Source: Actinomycetes bacterium
GTDB lineage: Bacteria; Actinomycetota; Thermoleophilia; Gaiellales; Gaiellaceae
Direction of reading: 5' to 3'
NCBI GenBank assembly: GCA_026708005.1
Contig: JAPOVR010000087.1
Location: forward strand, 1-64,000
Length of the DNA: 64,000 nt
Part shown: piece by piece, positions 1-7,828 of the stretch
How positions within the stretch are numbered: position 1 is the stretch's first letter
Layout of the letters: each line of letters starts with the position of its first letter
Notes under the pieces: model-generated
What the model was told of the DNA's origin: nothing
The model's database searches: none
Seen by the model: the letters and a program-made list of their open reading frames with translations, nothing else
Made by a program: the position numbers and the translations under genes

Positions 1-119
1 CACCTGTCCCTAGTTCACGTCTGGGCCCACCCGGTCCGGCCGGCGGGACGAACCTGACCTGCCCCCCTGAGGCTGGTCCAGCCTCGATGTGAGGATGTGG
101 GTCGTGAAAGGGGGACGCT

Positions 120-755
120 GTGGCGCGTCGACGACACACGCCGGAGCAGAACTACGGATACAAACTGCACATGGCCGCGTGCGCCCGCACCGACCTCCCG
201 GTCGCCTGGCACGCCACCACCGCCCGCACGCACGAGTCAAGCCAAATCGAGAGGCTTCTCAGCGCCATTCAGTCCCGCAACTTCACACCAGACACGGTCA
301 CCCTCGATAAGGGCTACGACCTTCCGTTTGTCTACGAGCTCTGCCACCAGGCCGGGGCACTGCCGGTTATCCCGCTCCGCGAGACCCCAGCCGTCAAGCA
401 AGGCAAACACCTCCCGCCGACGTGCGAGCACGGCGCCTGGGCATTCGCCGGGACAGACTCCAAACGAAAGCTCACGAAGTGGCGCTGCCCCACCGAGGAC
501 TACCAGCCCAAGAGCCTCTGGCGGAAGGCGTCGAGGCTGCATCCGCTCATCCCCCGCGAAACAAAACGCTGGGGCGACCTCTACCGCGGCCGCGCCTCCG
601 TCGAGCGCGAATTCGGCCGACTCAAACACGACTACAGCCTCATCCCACTCCGTGTCCGCGGCCTCGACCGCGTCCAACTCCACACCGACCTGACAATCCT
701 CGCCGCGCTCTCAGCCGCCCTCGCCCGGGCGCGAGCCCTCCCACTCGCAGCCTAA
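120..755 (+). pseudogene. 5'-truncated DDE transposase remnant
   Basis: Would encode the C-terminal catalytic part of an IS4/IS5/IS1182-like DDE transposase, which cuts and joins transposon ends. Visible marks are GYKLH near the N-terminus, DKGYD (second Asp region, about residue 61) and RASVEREFGRLK (catalytic Glu helix, about residue 160). The N-terminal DNA-binding region and the first catalytic Asp are missing: the frame is closed by a stop at 105-107, and the GTG at 120 is only the first possible start. At 211 residues it is roughly half a normal transposase. No terminal inverted repeat is visible and the left end is outside the window. Probably an inactive IS remnant. The family subgroup is not certain. 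Confidence 0.7.
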
Positions 756-985
756 CCACCCGCCACAGGCACCCGCCACAGGCCCAAACCAGGCAGGCGT
801 CAGCCTGCACCAACACGCCGTCCCAAGCGTCAGACGCCCCCAAAGAGCCGCTAGAAGGGCCTGCGAGCCCTTCTGACCGGGGACGGAGGGTCCGGCCATC
901 GCCGCCAGCTGCCCCGAGTTCGCGCCCAAAGAACATGCCACTCGTGTCCGGGCAGCCTTTCGCTAGCCCTTTCGCCAAACCCTCC

Positions 986-991
986 TAGTAT
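986..991 (+). promoter_or_regulatory. -10 box (TAGTAT), leaderless promoter of SMP-30 gene
   Basis: TAGTAT ends 6 nt before the ATG at 998, so transcription would begin at or next to the start codon. No Shine-Dalgarno sequence is present. Confidence 0.55.
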
Positions 992-997
992 GCGGCC

Positions 998-1918
998 ATG
1001 GGTGTTGACGCACGCGAGCCGGTCATGCACGAGCTAATCGATGCGGACGCGCCGCTCGAGAGGCTCGTCGGAGGATTTGGGTTCATCGAAGGCCCTCTCT
1101 GGCTGCCCGACGGCCACCTGCTCTTCACCGACATTCCAGGCAACGCGATCATAAGGTGGTCGGAAGCAGACGGAAGCCACGTCTGGCGACAGCCAAGCGG
1201 CCACGCCAACGGTCTCGGCCTCACCGCCGGTGGCGATGTTGTCGCCTGTGAGCACGATCGCAGCGTCATCGTGCGTCTCGATGCCGCCGGTGGGGGCGAG
1301 GTCCTCGCCTCGCACTTTGGGAGCAAGGAGCTGAACTCGCCGAATGACCTGGCCGTTGCAGCCGACGGGTCGATCCTGTTCACCGACCCGCACCCCGCTG
1401 GACGGACGGCCGACTGGGGCGTGGAGCGACCCCAGGAGCTCGATTTCAACGGCGCGTTTAGGCTCGAGCCTCACGGCGGCGCGGTCGCCCTGATCGCCGG
1501 CGACTTCGCGTTTCCGAACGGCCTGTGCCTCTCGCCAGACGAGTCGATCCTTTATGTCAACGACACGCTTCGCGTCCACATCCGCGAGTTCCGGCTGAGC
1601 TCGGGCTGGGCGGTCGAGAGCGACCGCGTGTTGATTACGATGGGGCCCGAGGCGCGCATGGATGGCGCTCTGATCGTCCCCAGTGATCCCACGATGGACG
1701 GTTTGCCCGACGGGATGAAGTGCGACGCGTGGGGCAACGTCTGGTGCTCGGGGCCGGGCGGTATCTGGGTCGTCTCGCCCGCCGGAGAGCATCTTGGTAC
1801 GGTCGAGGTTCCCGAGTTCGCCGCCAACCTCGCCTGGGGCGGGCTTGACCGTTCTGACCTGTTCGTGACGGCCTCGACCACGCTCTACCGGATCCGCACG
1901 CGCGTCCCGGGCGCCTGA
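998..1918 (+). CDS. SMP-30/gluconolactonase/LRE family protein
   Basis: A six-bladed beta-propeller hydrolase of the SMP-30/regucalcin/gluconolactonase superfamily, whose members open sugar lactones or related esters with a divalent metal. Family metal ligands are recognisable: Glu in FIEGPLW (about residue 31), Asn in NSPNDLAV (about 115) and Asp in GMKCDAWGNVW (about 243). Length 306 aa is typical. There is no signal peptide, so it is probably cytoplasmic. The start at 998 is chosen because a -10 box lies 6 nt upstream; an in-frame ATG at 1025 is an alternative. It stands alone between the transposase remnant and a repeat-bearing gap, so its substrate cannot be inferred from context. Confidence 0.85.
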   Translation: MGVDAREPVMHELIDADAPLERLVGGFGFIEGPLWLPDGHLLFTDIPGNAIIRWSEADGSHVWRQPSGHANGLGLTAGGDVVACEHDRSVIVRLDAAGGGEVLASHFGSKELNSPNDLAVAADGSILFTDPHPAGRTADWGVERPQELDFNGAFRLEPHGGAVALIAGDFAFPNGLCLSPDESILYVNDTLRVHIREFRLSSGWAVESDRVLITMGPEARMDGALIVPSDPTMDGLPDGMKCDAWGNVWCSGPGGIWVVSPAGEHLGTVEVPEFAANLAWGGLDRSDLFVTASTTLYRIRTRVPGA

Positions 1919-2067
1919 GCATTCCGGCACGGGATCCCGGGCCACGGGAGCTGGGAGAGCAAGGGGGGGATGCAGAGCAGCCGCTGACTCTGCTCCGCGT
2001 GCCGGTTCATGCAACCCGGGGCGGGGGCATAGCCGAGGAGGTTGGGAGGCCTGGCCACGCAGAGCGG

Positions 2068-2162
2068 GCACAGTTTCGTTGCAGTCTCGTGACGCTCTTG
2101 TGACAGACCGTGCGCACCGCTCGGCTACCCTCCCCTGGGTGGTGGGAGGGGGGCGGTTTGTC
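2068..2162 (+). repeat. Dispersed ~100-bp intergenic element, copy A
   Basis: One of seven clear copies of a conserved intergenic element. Module 1 has two GTGAC words about 11 nt apart. Module 2 is GTGCGCA-like. Module 3 is a GC-rich imperfect hairpin with core GGCTACCCTCCC, followed by runs of G (GGGTGGTGGG). It lies 150 nt downstream of the SMP-30 gene in the same orientation and runs into the upstream frame of the TPR gene, so the GTG at 2110 is unlikely to be a real start. It occupies much of the 1919-2277 gap. Confidence 0.8.
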
Positions 2163-2277
2163 TTTTGCGACGGACGGGCGCGCGGTGGCCCATCAGGGCT
2201 CCGCGGTCGCCTCGCGTAGCACGGCGGCCGAGCGCGGTCTGAAGGAGCCGGGCGCAGAGCAGCGAATCCCAAGGAAC

Positions 2278-2886
2278 ATGCTGCCGGCCGACCCCCATGT
2301 GGATGGCGTCAGGGCCGAGAGCCGCGCGGTTGCTCGGGGCGCGAAGCCGACGGTAGACCAGGCGGCTGCCTCCGCTCGCGCCGCGGCGCGCAGAGCGATT
2401 GCTGCCTGCAAGCGCAACCGGGCCCGCGCCAAGGCGGTTCGACGGGGGCAGGAAGCGGTGACCGGCCGGCGCTCGGCCGGAGATCGCCGCGGCGAGGCTG
2501 TCGAGCTCAACGCGCTCGGCAAGACCTACCGTGAGCGCGGTCTCCATGCGGAGGCAGTTGTTTGCTACACGCAGGCGCTGTCGATCTTTCGGGAGATCGA
2601 CAGTCGGCGTGGGGAGGGCCTCTCGCTCTCGAACCTCGGCCTCGCGTACGACGCACAAGGCAACCGCACCAAGGCGGTCAGCTGCTACGAGGCCGCAGTT
2701 GAGATCTTCCGTGCGCTCGGCGACCGTCAGATCGAAGGTCAGATCCTCGCGAACCTCGGCACGACCTACCGCCGCCAGGGGCAGCGCCAACGCGCGACCG
2801 AGGTATGGCGCCAGGCCTTCGGGCTTGTCTCACCTGGCACCCGCGTGCACAAACGGCTCGCAGAGCGTCTTGGAGCGGTGACGTAA
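2278..2886 (+). CDS. Tetratricopeptide repeat protein
   Basis: Contains three consecutive TPR units in its C-terminal half, each with the A/G-xx-Y and A-x-x-x-Y/F pattern (ALGKTYRERGLHAEAVVCY, NLGLAYDAQGNRTKAVSCY, NLGTTYRRQGQRQRATEVW). TPR solenoids mediate protein-protein contacts; no partner or enzymatic domain is visible. The N-terminal 70 residues are Ala/Arg-rich and of low complexity. The open frame extends up to a GTG at 2110, but that start lies inside repeat copy A, so the ATG at 2278 (202 aa) is preferred. No signal peptide. Resembles short TPR proteins common near regulators in actinobacteria, but the role is unknown. Confidence 0.6.
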   Translation: MLPADPHVDGVRAESRAVARGAKPTVDQAAASARAAARRAIAACKRNRARAKAVRRGQEAVTGRRSAGDRRGEAVELNALGKTYRERGLHAEAVVCYTQALSIFREIDSRRGEGLSLSNLGLAYDAQGNRTKAVSCYEAAVEIFRALGDRQIEGQILANLGTTYRRQGQRQRATEVWRQAFGLVSPGTRVHKRLAERLGAVT

Positions 2887-3108
2887 GTGGCGTTTGTCGT
2901 GTCACCTACTCCGCCGCTTGGGCAAGGGTCAGCTCCTCAGACGGTCGCCCGGGTCCCAGCGAGCGGCGCGGCTGCGATCAACGGCCCTGAGCGCCTCGGG
3001 CTCGCCGCGGTTACGCGCTTCCTGCTCGAAGGCACGGGCATCCCGAGTCAGCAAGCCAATCGCCGAGTCGCGCGCGTCATTCGCCTGCTGTTGCGCCCGA
3101 CGCTGTAG
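2887..3108 (+). CDS. Small hypothetical protein (uncertain)
   Basis: A 73-aa frame starting with GTG directly after the TPR gene stop. Not recognised. The second half (about residues 35-73) has a plausible amphipathic helical composition ending in an Arg/Leu-rich segment; the first half is Pro/Ala-rich. Its position, right after the TPR stop, would fit translational coupling, but there is no other support and it may be chance in GC-rich DNA. Confidence 0.25.
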   Translation: MAFVVSPTPPLGQGSAPQTVARVPASGAAAINGPERLGLAAVTRFLLEGTGIPSQQANRRVARVIRLLLRPTL

Positions 3109-3226
3109 AGGCTCAACCAGGCTGGAGGACGGGGCGGTCGAGGATGCTCTGTGCGCTCCTGTCGGGCGTGTCCAGCAGTGTCCCGCTCTGTGAGGAAAAC
3201 CTCTATCTTGCAGGACTTTTGAGAGG

Positions 3227-3297
3227 CTGCGGGACTAGGACTCGAACCTAGATTACCGGAGCCAGAATCCGGCGTCCTACCATTAGACGATCCCGCA
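3227..3297 (-). tRNA. tRNA-Gln (anticodon CUG)
   Basis: On the minus strand the sequence folds as a full cloverleaf: 7-bp acceptor TGCGGGA/TCCCGCA, anticodon stem CCGGA/TCCGG with loop TTCTGGC giving anticodon CTG, and T-arm CTAGG-TTCGAGT-CCTAG. The discriminator is G and the bases after it read CCT, so the CCA tail is not encoded and must be added enzymatically. It reads codon CAG, the dominant Gln codon in a high-GC genome. Confidence 0.95.
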
Positions 3298-3532
3298 TCG
3301 GGAGGATCATTCTAGCTGGAGAACATGGCGGGTCGCCCCATCTTCGCGCTTCGGGGGCTGCATGGCGGTGCGGCATCTCCATGGGGACTGCCGATGCTGG
3401 GAGCCGGGCGTGGTGGAAGCCAAGGCCAGCCGGCGAGCGGCTTGCAGCCCGCTCTGCGATCCCCGCGCGATCGCTACGCCACGGCGATCGCCTAGCTGAC
3501 CTCTCCGCCCGCCGCTGTCTGGCCGCCGCGAA

Positions 3533-3632
3533 GGGCAGCCCACCTCCCACCCACCACCCGGGGGAGGGTAGCCCAGAAAGGCGCACAGTTTGCGCACGAT
3601 CTGTGACAGAAGCGTCACGAGAGTGCCCCAGG
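3533..3632 (-). repeat. Dispersed ~100-bp intergenic element, copy B
   Basis: Minus-oriented copy of the family seen at 2068, 11168, 28454, 43812, 49424 and 58922. It is one of the best preserved, with GTGACGCTTCTGTCACAGATC, then GTGCGCAAACTGTGCGC, then GGGCTACCCTCCCCCGGGT and the G-run. It lies downstream of the broken HD-domain gene in the same orientation. The surrounding 3298-4049 gap contains no convincing gene, only this element and the array at 3730-3934. Confidence 0.85.
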
Positions 3633-3729
3633 ACCACCCGGCTGGGCCCTCCGCCGTGTCCGGGGTGCGGCCCGGCTGGGATGGAGGCGGAGAAGGCCAT
3701 CGTGGTTGCGCCTTGGCCAGGGCCGCCAC

Positions 3730-3934
3730 CCCATGCCCACGAAGAGCACGGATCGCGATCGAGGGACTCGCCCGAGCCGAGGCCGCTGCACCCGCGCACG
3801 CGACGGGCACGGTAGGTTGAGCTGGGCGTTGACGATCCGGCCGGCGCCGCCCACGCACGTGAGGGGCACGGCCCACTCCGCGCGCAGGACGGGGCGAGCT
3901 TGACGACGTCGCCCCGCGCACGCGAAGGGCACGG
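3730..3934. repeat. Degenerate ~60-bp-period repeat array, CRISPR-like spacing
   Basis: Four imperfect copies of a 22-nt unit, consensus CCCGCGCACGCGANGGGCAC plus GG, at 3730, 3791, 3850 and 3913. Periods are 61, 59 and 63 bp. Spacers of 37-41 nt show no resemblance to each other. Copies 2-4 keep a small palindrome (CCCGCG/CGCG-GGG, CCCACG/CGTG-GGG) with apparently compensating changes. The period matches a type I-E CRISPR array (28-29 nt repeat plus 32-33 nt spacer), but the copies are diverged, the first is poor and no cas gene is in the window. It may be a decayed array or one of the other ~60-bp-spaced repeat clusters in this genome. Confidence 0.4.
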
Positions 3935-4049
3935 CGGTAGGGGCGAACCCGCCGTTGCCTGTAAGCCCATCGCACTGCCCCGGGAACCCTCGGGGCGCTC
4001 TTCCCTCGTAGGCCCAGCTCGCGGCGCACCGCCGCCGATGCCCGCTCGT

Positions 4050-4920
4050 CTACACCTCGAGGCGGTAGAGCGGAACGAGCTTCTTCTTGGCCTCGGCGTC
4101 GATGCGCGCGACGACCTCGATGTGGGGCTCGAGGCCAGAGCCCCGTAGCTTCGCCTTCAGCAGCTCGTCGACTTGGTAGATGCCAGACAAAGTCGTTCAT
4201 GGCGATCTCGTTCAGCACCGGGCGCTCCTCGCCGTCGCGGATGGTGACCGACTCAATGGCGGCTGTCGAGAGGGAGTGGATCGACATCCGCCCGCGCTCG
4301 AAGGGGATGTGAGAACGGCCCTCAGCCATATCGAGGGCATCAGCGACGCGCACGATGCCGGCCTCCAGGGTGGGGGGCCAGCCCGAGTCGCGATGTGAGG
4401 TATCGCCTGGAGCATGTCGCTGGCAATCACCGTCAGCTCGGGCTCCTGGTACGCCTCGGCGAGCAGCCCGCGGATCTTCGGCTCTGCGAGGAACAGGCAC
4501 GTGTCCTCGTGCCCCGGGCGGTGGACGGCCATCCCCACGCAGTGGAACATCGATCCGAGCGCCACGATGACCTCAGCGTCGCGGTGTTCATGTCGAAGTC
4601 GGCACGAGGGAGGGCTCGACCTTGTGCTTGACGAGCTGTCTGAGCAGCTTGAGCGCGATGTTGGTGACGACCTGGGCATGAACCCATGAATGGTCGTTGA
4701 TTTCGAGCCGCTTCACGGCGTTCACGTTCGCCACGTGCCACCACGTCTTGAGTTGGAGGTCTCGATTGGCCCGCTCGAGGAGATCCCGCAGCCGGAGGTT
4801 GGCGCGGGGCGGCGCGTTGATCCGCATCTTCGCGACGGCTTGCGCAGGCGTCAGCAGCGTCTCCTGCGCTGGCTCAGCGGAGTCCGGGGGCACAAGCCGC
4901 TCGGTGGGCTCCTCGGACAT
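4050..4920 (-). pseudogene. HD-domain protein gene with multiple frameshifts
   Basis: Pieces of one protein read continuously only by changing frame. The order is MSEEPTERL... to KLLRQLVKHKVEPSLV (4920 to about 4600), then RADFDMNT, then RDAEVIVALGSMFHCVGMAV (about 4585 to 4400), then DSGWPPTLEAGIVRVADALD to EIAMNDF (about 4390 to 4190), then GIYQVDELLKAKLRGSGLEP to a TAG at 4050-4052. That needs at least four indels. VHAQVV and MAVHRPGHED fit HD-family metal-dependent phosphohydrolase segments. The intact product would be about 290 aa. The clustered shifts argue for a genuine pseudogene, although indel errors in the assembly cannot be excluded. The gene has no obvious promoter and is followed by repeat copy B. 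Confidence 0.75.
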
Positions 4921-5031
4921 CAGCCCAACCCCAGATCATGAACCCAGGAGCGATGGCCGGCCGGCGATGCCATAGCCGGCGAGTACGCCACCAGCCGCTG
5001 CTGAGCGGGCGGGCGGGCTCTCGACAGCCCG

Positions 5032-5799
5032 TCAGGAGCCGGCCGCGAACTCCTCGTTCAGCTTGAGCTCGAAGTACATGATGGTCCACGCAAGCGCCAC
5101 GAACGGGACGCTCACAGAGCTCGCGACGACGTTGGCGACATACACGTCAACCACGTCTGGGAGCGGTCTCAGGATCGCCGCAACAACAACGGAGACCACA
5201 GCAGCCAAAACGATGGTGATCACGATCACTGCAAAGACCCTCAGCGCGTTTCCCGACACCAACGCCCAGCTTCGCTGCAGCGCTGTGCGGATCGACGCGC
5301 CCTCCAACACGACCACGGCTGTCGCCAGCGACCAGAACGTCAGCATGACGAGCCTCGGCACGATCAAGAGGATCAGCCCGCAGACAACGGCGACCGCAAC
5401 GATAACTCCAACCCCGATCAGCGTCCAGAGAAACGGCTCAACCTTGCGAAAGATCTGCCCAAGCGTCAGATCTGGCCTGCCGCGCCGCGCGTCATCAACC
5501 GCGACGACGAGGGCTCCCTGGAGCCAGTAGATGCCGACGATATTGGCGGCAAACGCCGCGATCGCAACCCCGAAATCGTCAGAGGCATCGACGGCCACCT
5601 GGATGAGCGAGAGCACGGCGAAGACGACCGCAGCGATCAGAACGAAGCGCCCGAGAAACCGCGTATAGAGCCGCCACGCTTCGCTCAGCACCGCCCCAAT
5701 CGACAGCGGGACCTTGCGGGGCGGCCGACGGGCTCCCGGCGCGAGGCGCGGGCGATCCTGGGGCCGGTCGGCGTCCACTACGCGGCAGTCCGGGTCCAC
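5032..5799 (-). CDS. Multi-pass membrane protein (GDPD membrane-domain/YciC-like)
   Basis: A 255-aa integral membrane protein. About 35 polar residues precede a PLSIGAVLSEAWRLYTRFLG motif typical of the membrane domain annotated glycerophosphoryl-diester-phosphodiesterase membrane domain or YciC-like. About six hydrophobic segments follow, with GASIRTALQRSWALVSGNAL, the family's second conserved block, near residue 165. It lacks any phosphodiesterase catalytic domain. The start overlaps the end of the ABC transporter gene by 22 nt, so it is co-translated with the exporter; a role in the same envelope or efflux process is an inference. Confidence 0.7.
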   Translation of the reverse strand: MDPDCRVVDADRPQDRPRLAPGARRPPRKVPLSIGAVLSEAWRLYTRFLGRFVLIAAVVFAVLSLIQVAVDASDDFGVAIAAFAANIVGIYWLQGALVVAVDDARRGRPDLTLGQIFRKVEPFLWTLIGVGVIVAVAVVCGLILLIVPRLVMLTFWSLATAVVVLEGASIRTALQRSWALVSGNALRVFAVIVITIVLAAVVSVVVAAILRPLPDVVDVYVANVVASSVSVPFVALAWTIMYFELKLNEEFAAGS

Positions 5800-7589
5800 G
5801 CATCGTAAAGCGCGAAGTAGCGGCCTCCCCGCGCGATCAGCTCATCGTGGCTACCCGCCTCGACGATATCGCCCTGCTCGAGCACGACAATCAGATCGGC
5901 GTTGCGAATCGTCGAGAGCCGATGGGCGATCACGATGGCCGTGCGCCCCGCAAGGAGCGTCCGCAGGCCCCGCTCGATCCGCCGCTCGGTCTGGACGTCA
6001 ACGCTCGATGTGGCCTCATCGAGAATGAGCAGCGCCGGCTCGGCGATGAGCGCGCGAGCGAACGCAACCAGCTGCCGCTGACCAGCGGAAAGCCGGTGCC
6101 CACGCTCGCCGACATCAGCGTCGTAGCCGCCAGGGAGCTCGACGATGAAGTCGTGCGCTCCGACGTGTCGCGCGGCCCGCTCGATCTCCTCCGGTGTGGC
6201 ATCCGACTTTCCGAAGGCGATGTTCTCGCGGATGGATCCCGCGAACAGGAAACCCTCCTGGGGCACGATACCGAGCGTTCCGCGCAGGCTGTTCTGGGTC
6301 ACGCTCCGGAGATCGCGCCCGTCGATCGTGATCCGGCCGGCCCGCGGATCGTAGAAGCGCGACAGCAGCTTGGCGATCGTTGACTTGCCCGCTCCGGTCG
6401 GGCCGACTAGCGCCACGGTCGTGCCCGCTGGGATGTCGAGGTCGAGATCATGCAGCAGGTCGGGGAGGTCGCCGTACCCGAAGCGCACGTGGTCGAACCG
6501 GACGTGGCCCTCGATTGCCGCCAGCTCACGCGCCCCGGGCCGGTCGACGATCTCCGGCTCCTCGTCGAGCACGCCGATGACCCGGTCGAGCGCGGCGACG
6601 GCAGCGATGAACGTATTGTAGACCTGAGACAGGATCTGCACCAGGTCGAAGAAGTTCGCCAGGTAGCCGATGAACGCGAAGAGCGTGCCGACGGTGAGCG
6701 AGTTACCGAAAACGCGGTAGCCGCCGTAGCCCAGAACGACTGCAGTTGTGCAGGCCGCAACGAAATCGACGAACGGGAAGTACAAACCCGAGATGAACAC
6801 CGTCCTTTGGTGCGCGGCCCGGTATGTCCAGTTGACCCCTTCGAACGCGGTCCGGCTGCGCTCCTCGCGCGCAAAGGCCCGAACGACGCGAACGCCAGAG
6901 ATGTCCTCTTGCAGCGTGGCCATGACGCTCGCGAGACGCTCACGCAAACGTCGGTAGGCGCGGGAGCTGAGCCGGCGGAAGAGTGCGGTGCCGATGGCCA
7001 TGAGCGGAAAAACCGCGAGCGTCGCGAGCGCCAGCCGCCAGTCGAGCAGCACGAGGATGACTGCGGAGCCGAAGAGGATCACGGTGTTCTGGAAGAGGCT
7101 CGACACGCCATCGGTGACGAGCTGCTCGAGCGCGTCGATGTCGTTCGTCACACGCGAGACGACCGCGCCCGTTCGGTTTCGCTCGTAGTAGCCAAGCGAC
7201 AGCCGCTGCAGGTGGCGGAAGAGCGTGCGCCGCAGGTCTGCGAGCACGCGCTCCCCAACCCAGCCGGTGTAGTACGTCTGGGCAAGCGCGCCAGCCCAGG
7301 CGACCACCGCCGCGACGAGGAAGGCAACGACGACGACAACGAGGCGGCTCACATCGCGCTCCCCGATGCCCTCGTCGATGGCGAGCTTCGCGAGGTACGG
7401 CAGCGCCAGCGAGCTTGCCGTGGTCGCGACCAACGAGACGATCACGGCTGCCGCCCGCCAGCGATACGGGGCTGTCAGCCTCGCCAGGAAGACGATGCGC
7501 CGAAGCGTCCGCTTCCAGCTCCAGTCGCTGACATCGCTGAGGGACGCGTCGGGCGTCGGCCCGTAACGGCCAGGCTGGTGGAGTCTCAT
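5778..7589 (-). CDS. ABC exporter half-transporter (canonical ATPase site)
   Basis: A 603-aa type IV ABC half-transporter: an N-terminal six-helix membrane domain (about residues 30-320) fused to a nucleotide-binding domain (about 350-600). The NBD has Walker A GPTGAGKST, Q-loop VPQEGF, signature LSAGQRQ, Walker B LLILDEATSSVD with the catalytic Glu, and H-loop IAHRLS. With the adjacent gene it probably forms a heterodimeric lipid/drug exporter in the cytoplasmic membrane. A clear GAGGAGG Shine-Dalgarno sequence lies 7 nt before the ATG, in contrast to many leaderless genes here. The substrate is unknown. Confidence 0.9.
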   Translation of the reverse strand: MRLHQPGRYGPTPDASLSDVSDWSWKRTLRRIVFLARLTAPYRWRAAAVIVSLVATTASSLALPYLAKLAIDEGIGERDVSRLVVVVVAFLVAAVVAWAGALAQTYYTGWVGERVLADLRRTLFRHLQRLSLGYYERNRTGAVVSRVTNDIDALEQLVTDGVSSLFQNTVILFGSAVILVLLDWRLALATLAVFPLMAIGTALFRRLSSRAYRRLRERLASVMATLQEDISGVRVVRAFAREERSRTAFEGVNWTYRAAHQRTVFISGLYFPFVDFVAACTTAVVLGYGGYRVFGNSLTVGTLFAFIGYLANFFDLVQILSQVYNTFIAAVAALDRVIGVLDEEPEIVDRPGARELAAIEGHVRFDHVRFGYGDLPDLLHDLDLDIPAGTTVALVGPTGAGKSTIAKLLSRFYDPRAGRITIDGRDLRSVTQNSLRGTLGIVPQEGFLFAGSIRENIAFGKSDATPEEIERAARHVGAHDFIVELPGGYDADVGERGHRLSAGQRQLVAFARALIAEPALLILDEATSSVDVQTERRIERGLRTLLAGRTAIVIAHRLSTIRNADLIVVLEQGDIVEAGSHDELIARGGRYFALYDAWTRTAA

Positions 7590-7828
7590 GCCGGCCTCCT
7601 CACAGCGGTGGCCTGCGGTCCATCGTCACGAGCGCGCGGCGTCCGAAGCTCGTGTTCCAGTCGTGGGCCACCTTCCCGGCGGATCGACACAGACACCTGC
7701 GTCAATGCCCGGTCACGCCGAGTTGGAGTCGCGTCCCGAGCCGGCCCCGAAGCACAAGGAGTTAGGCGACGGAGTTAGGCGACCCGGTAGGCCCGACACG
7801 GGCACCCTTGCGCCGAGCGCGCTCACGC

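Noticed and set aside
2110-2277. Extending the TPR protein to a GTG at 2110
   Set aside because: The extension is inside the dispersed repeat element copy A, whose sequence is conserved in noncoding settings elsewhere.
3730-3934. Calling this a genuine active CRISPR array
   Set aside because: Repeats are too diverged, spacing is uneven, there are only four units and no cas genes or leader; reported only as a CRISPR-like repeat array.
6450-7778. A 442-codon open frame antisense to the first ABC exporter gene
   Set aside because: It mirrors the codons of the real gene in GC-rich DNA; composition is Arg/Asp/Glu-rich without domains, and the minus-strand gene has full ABC motifs.
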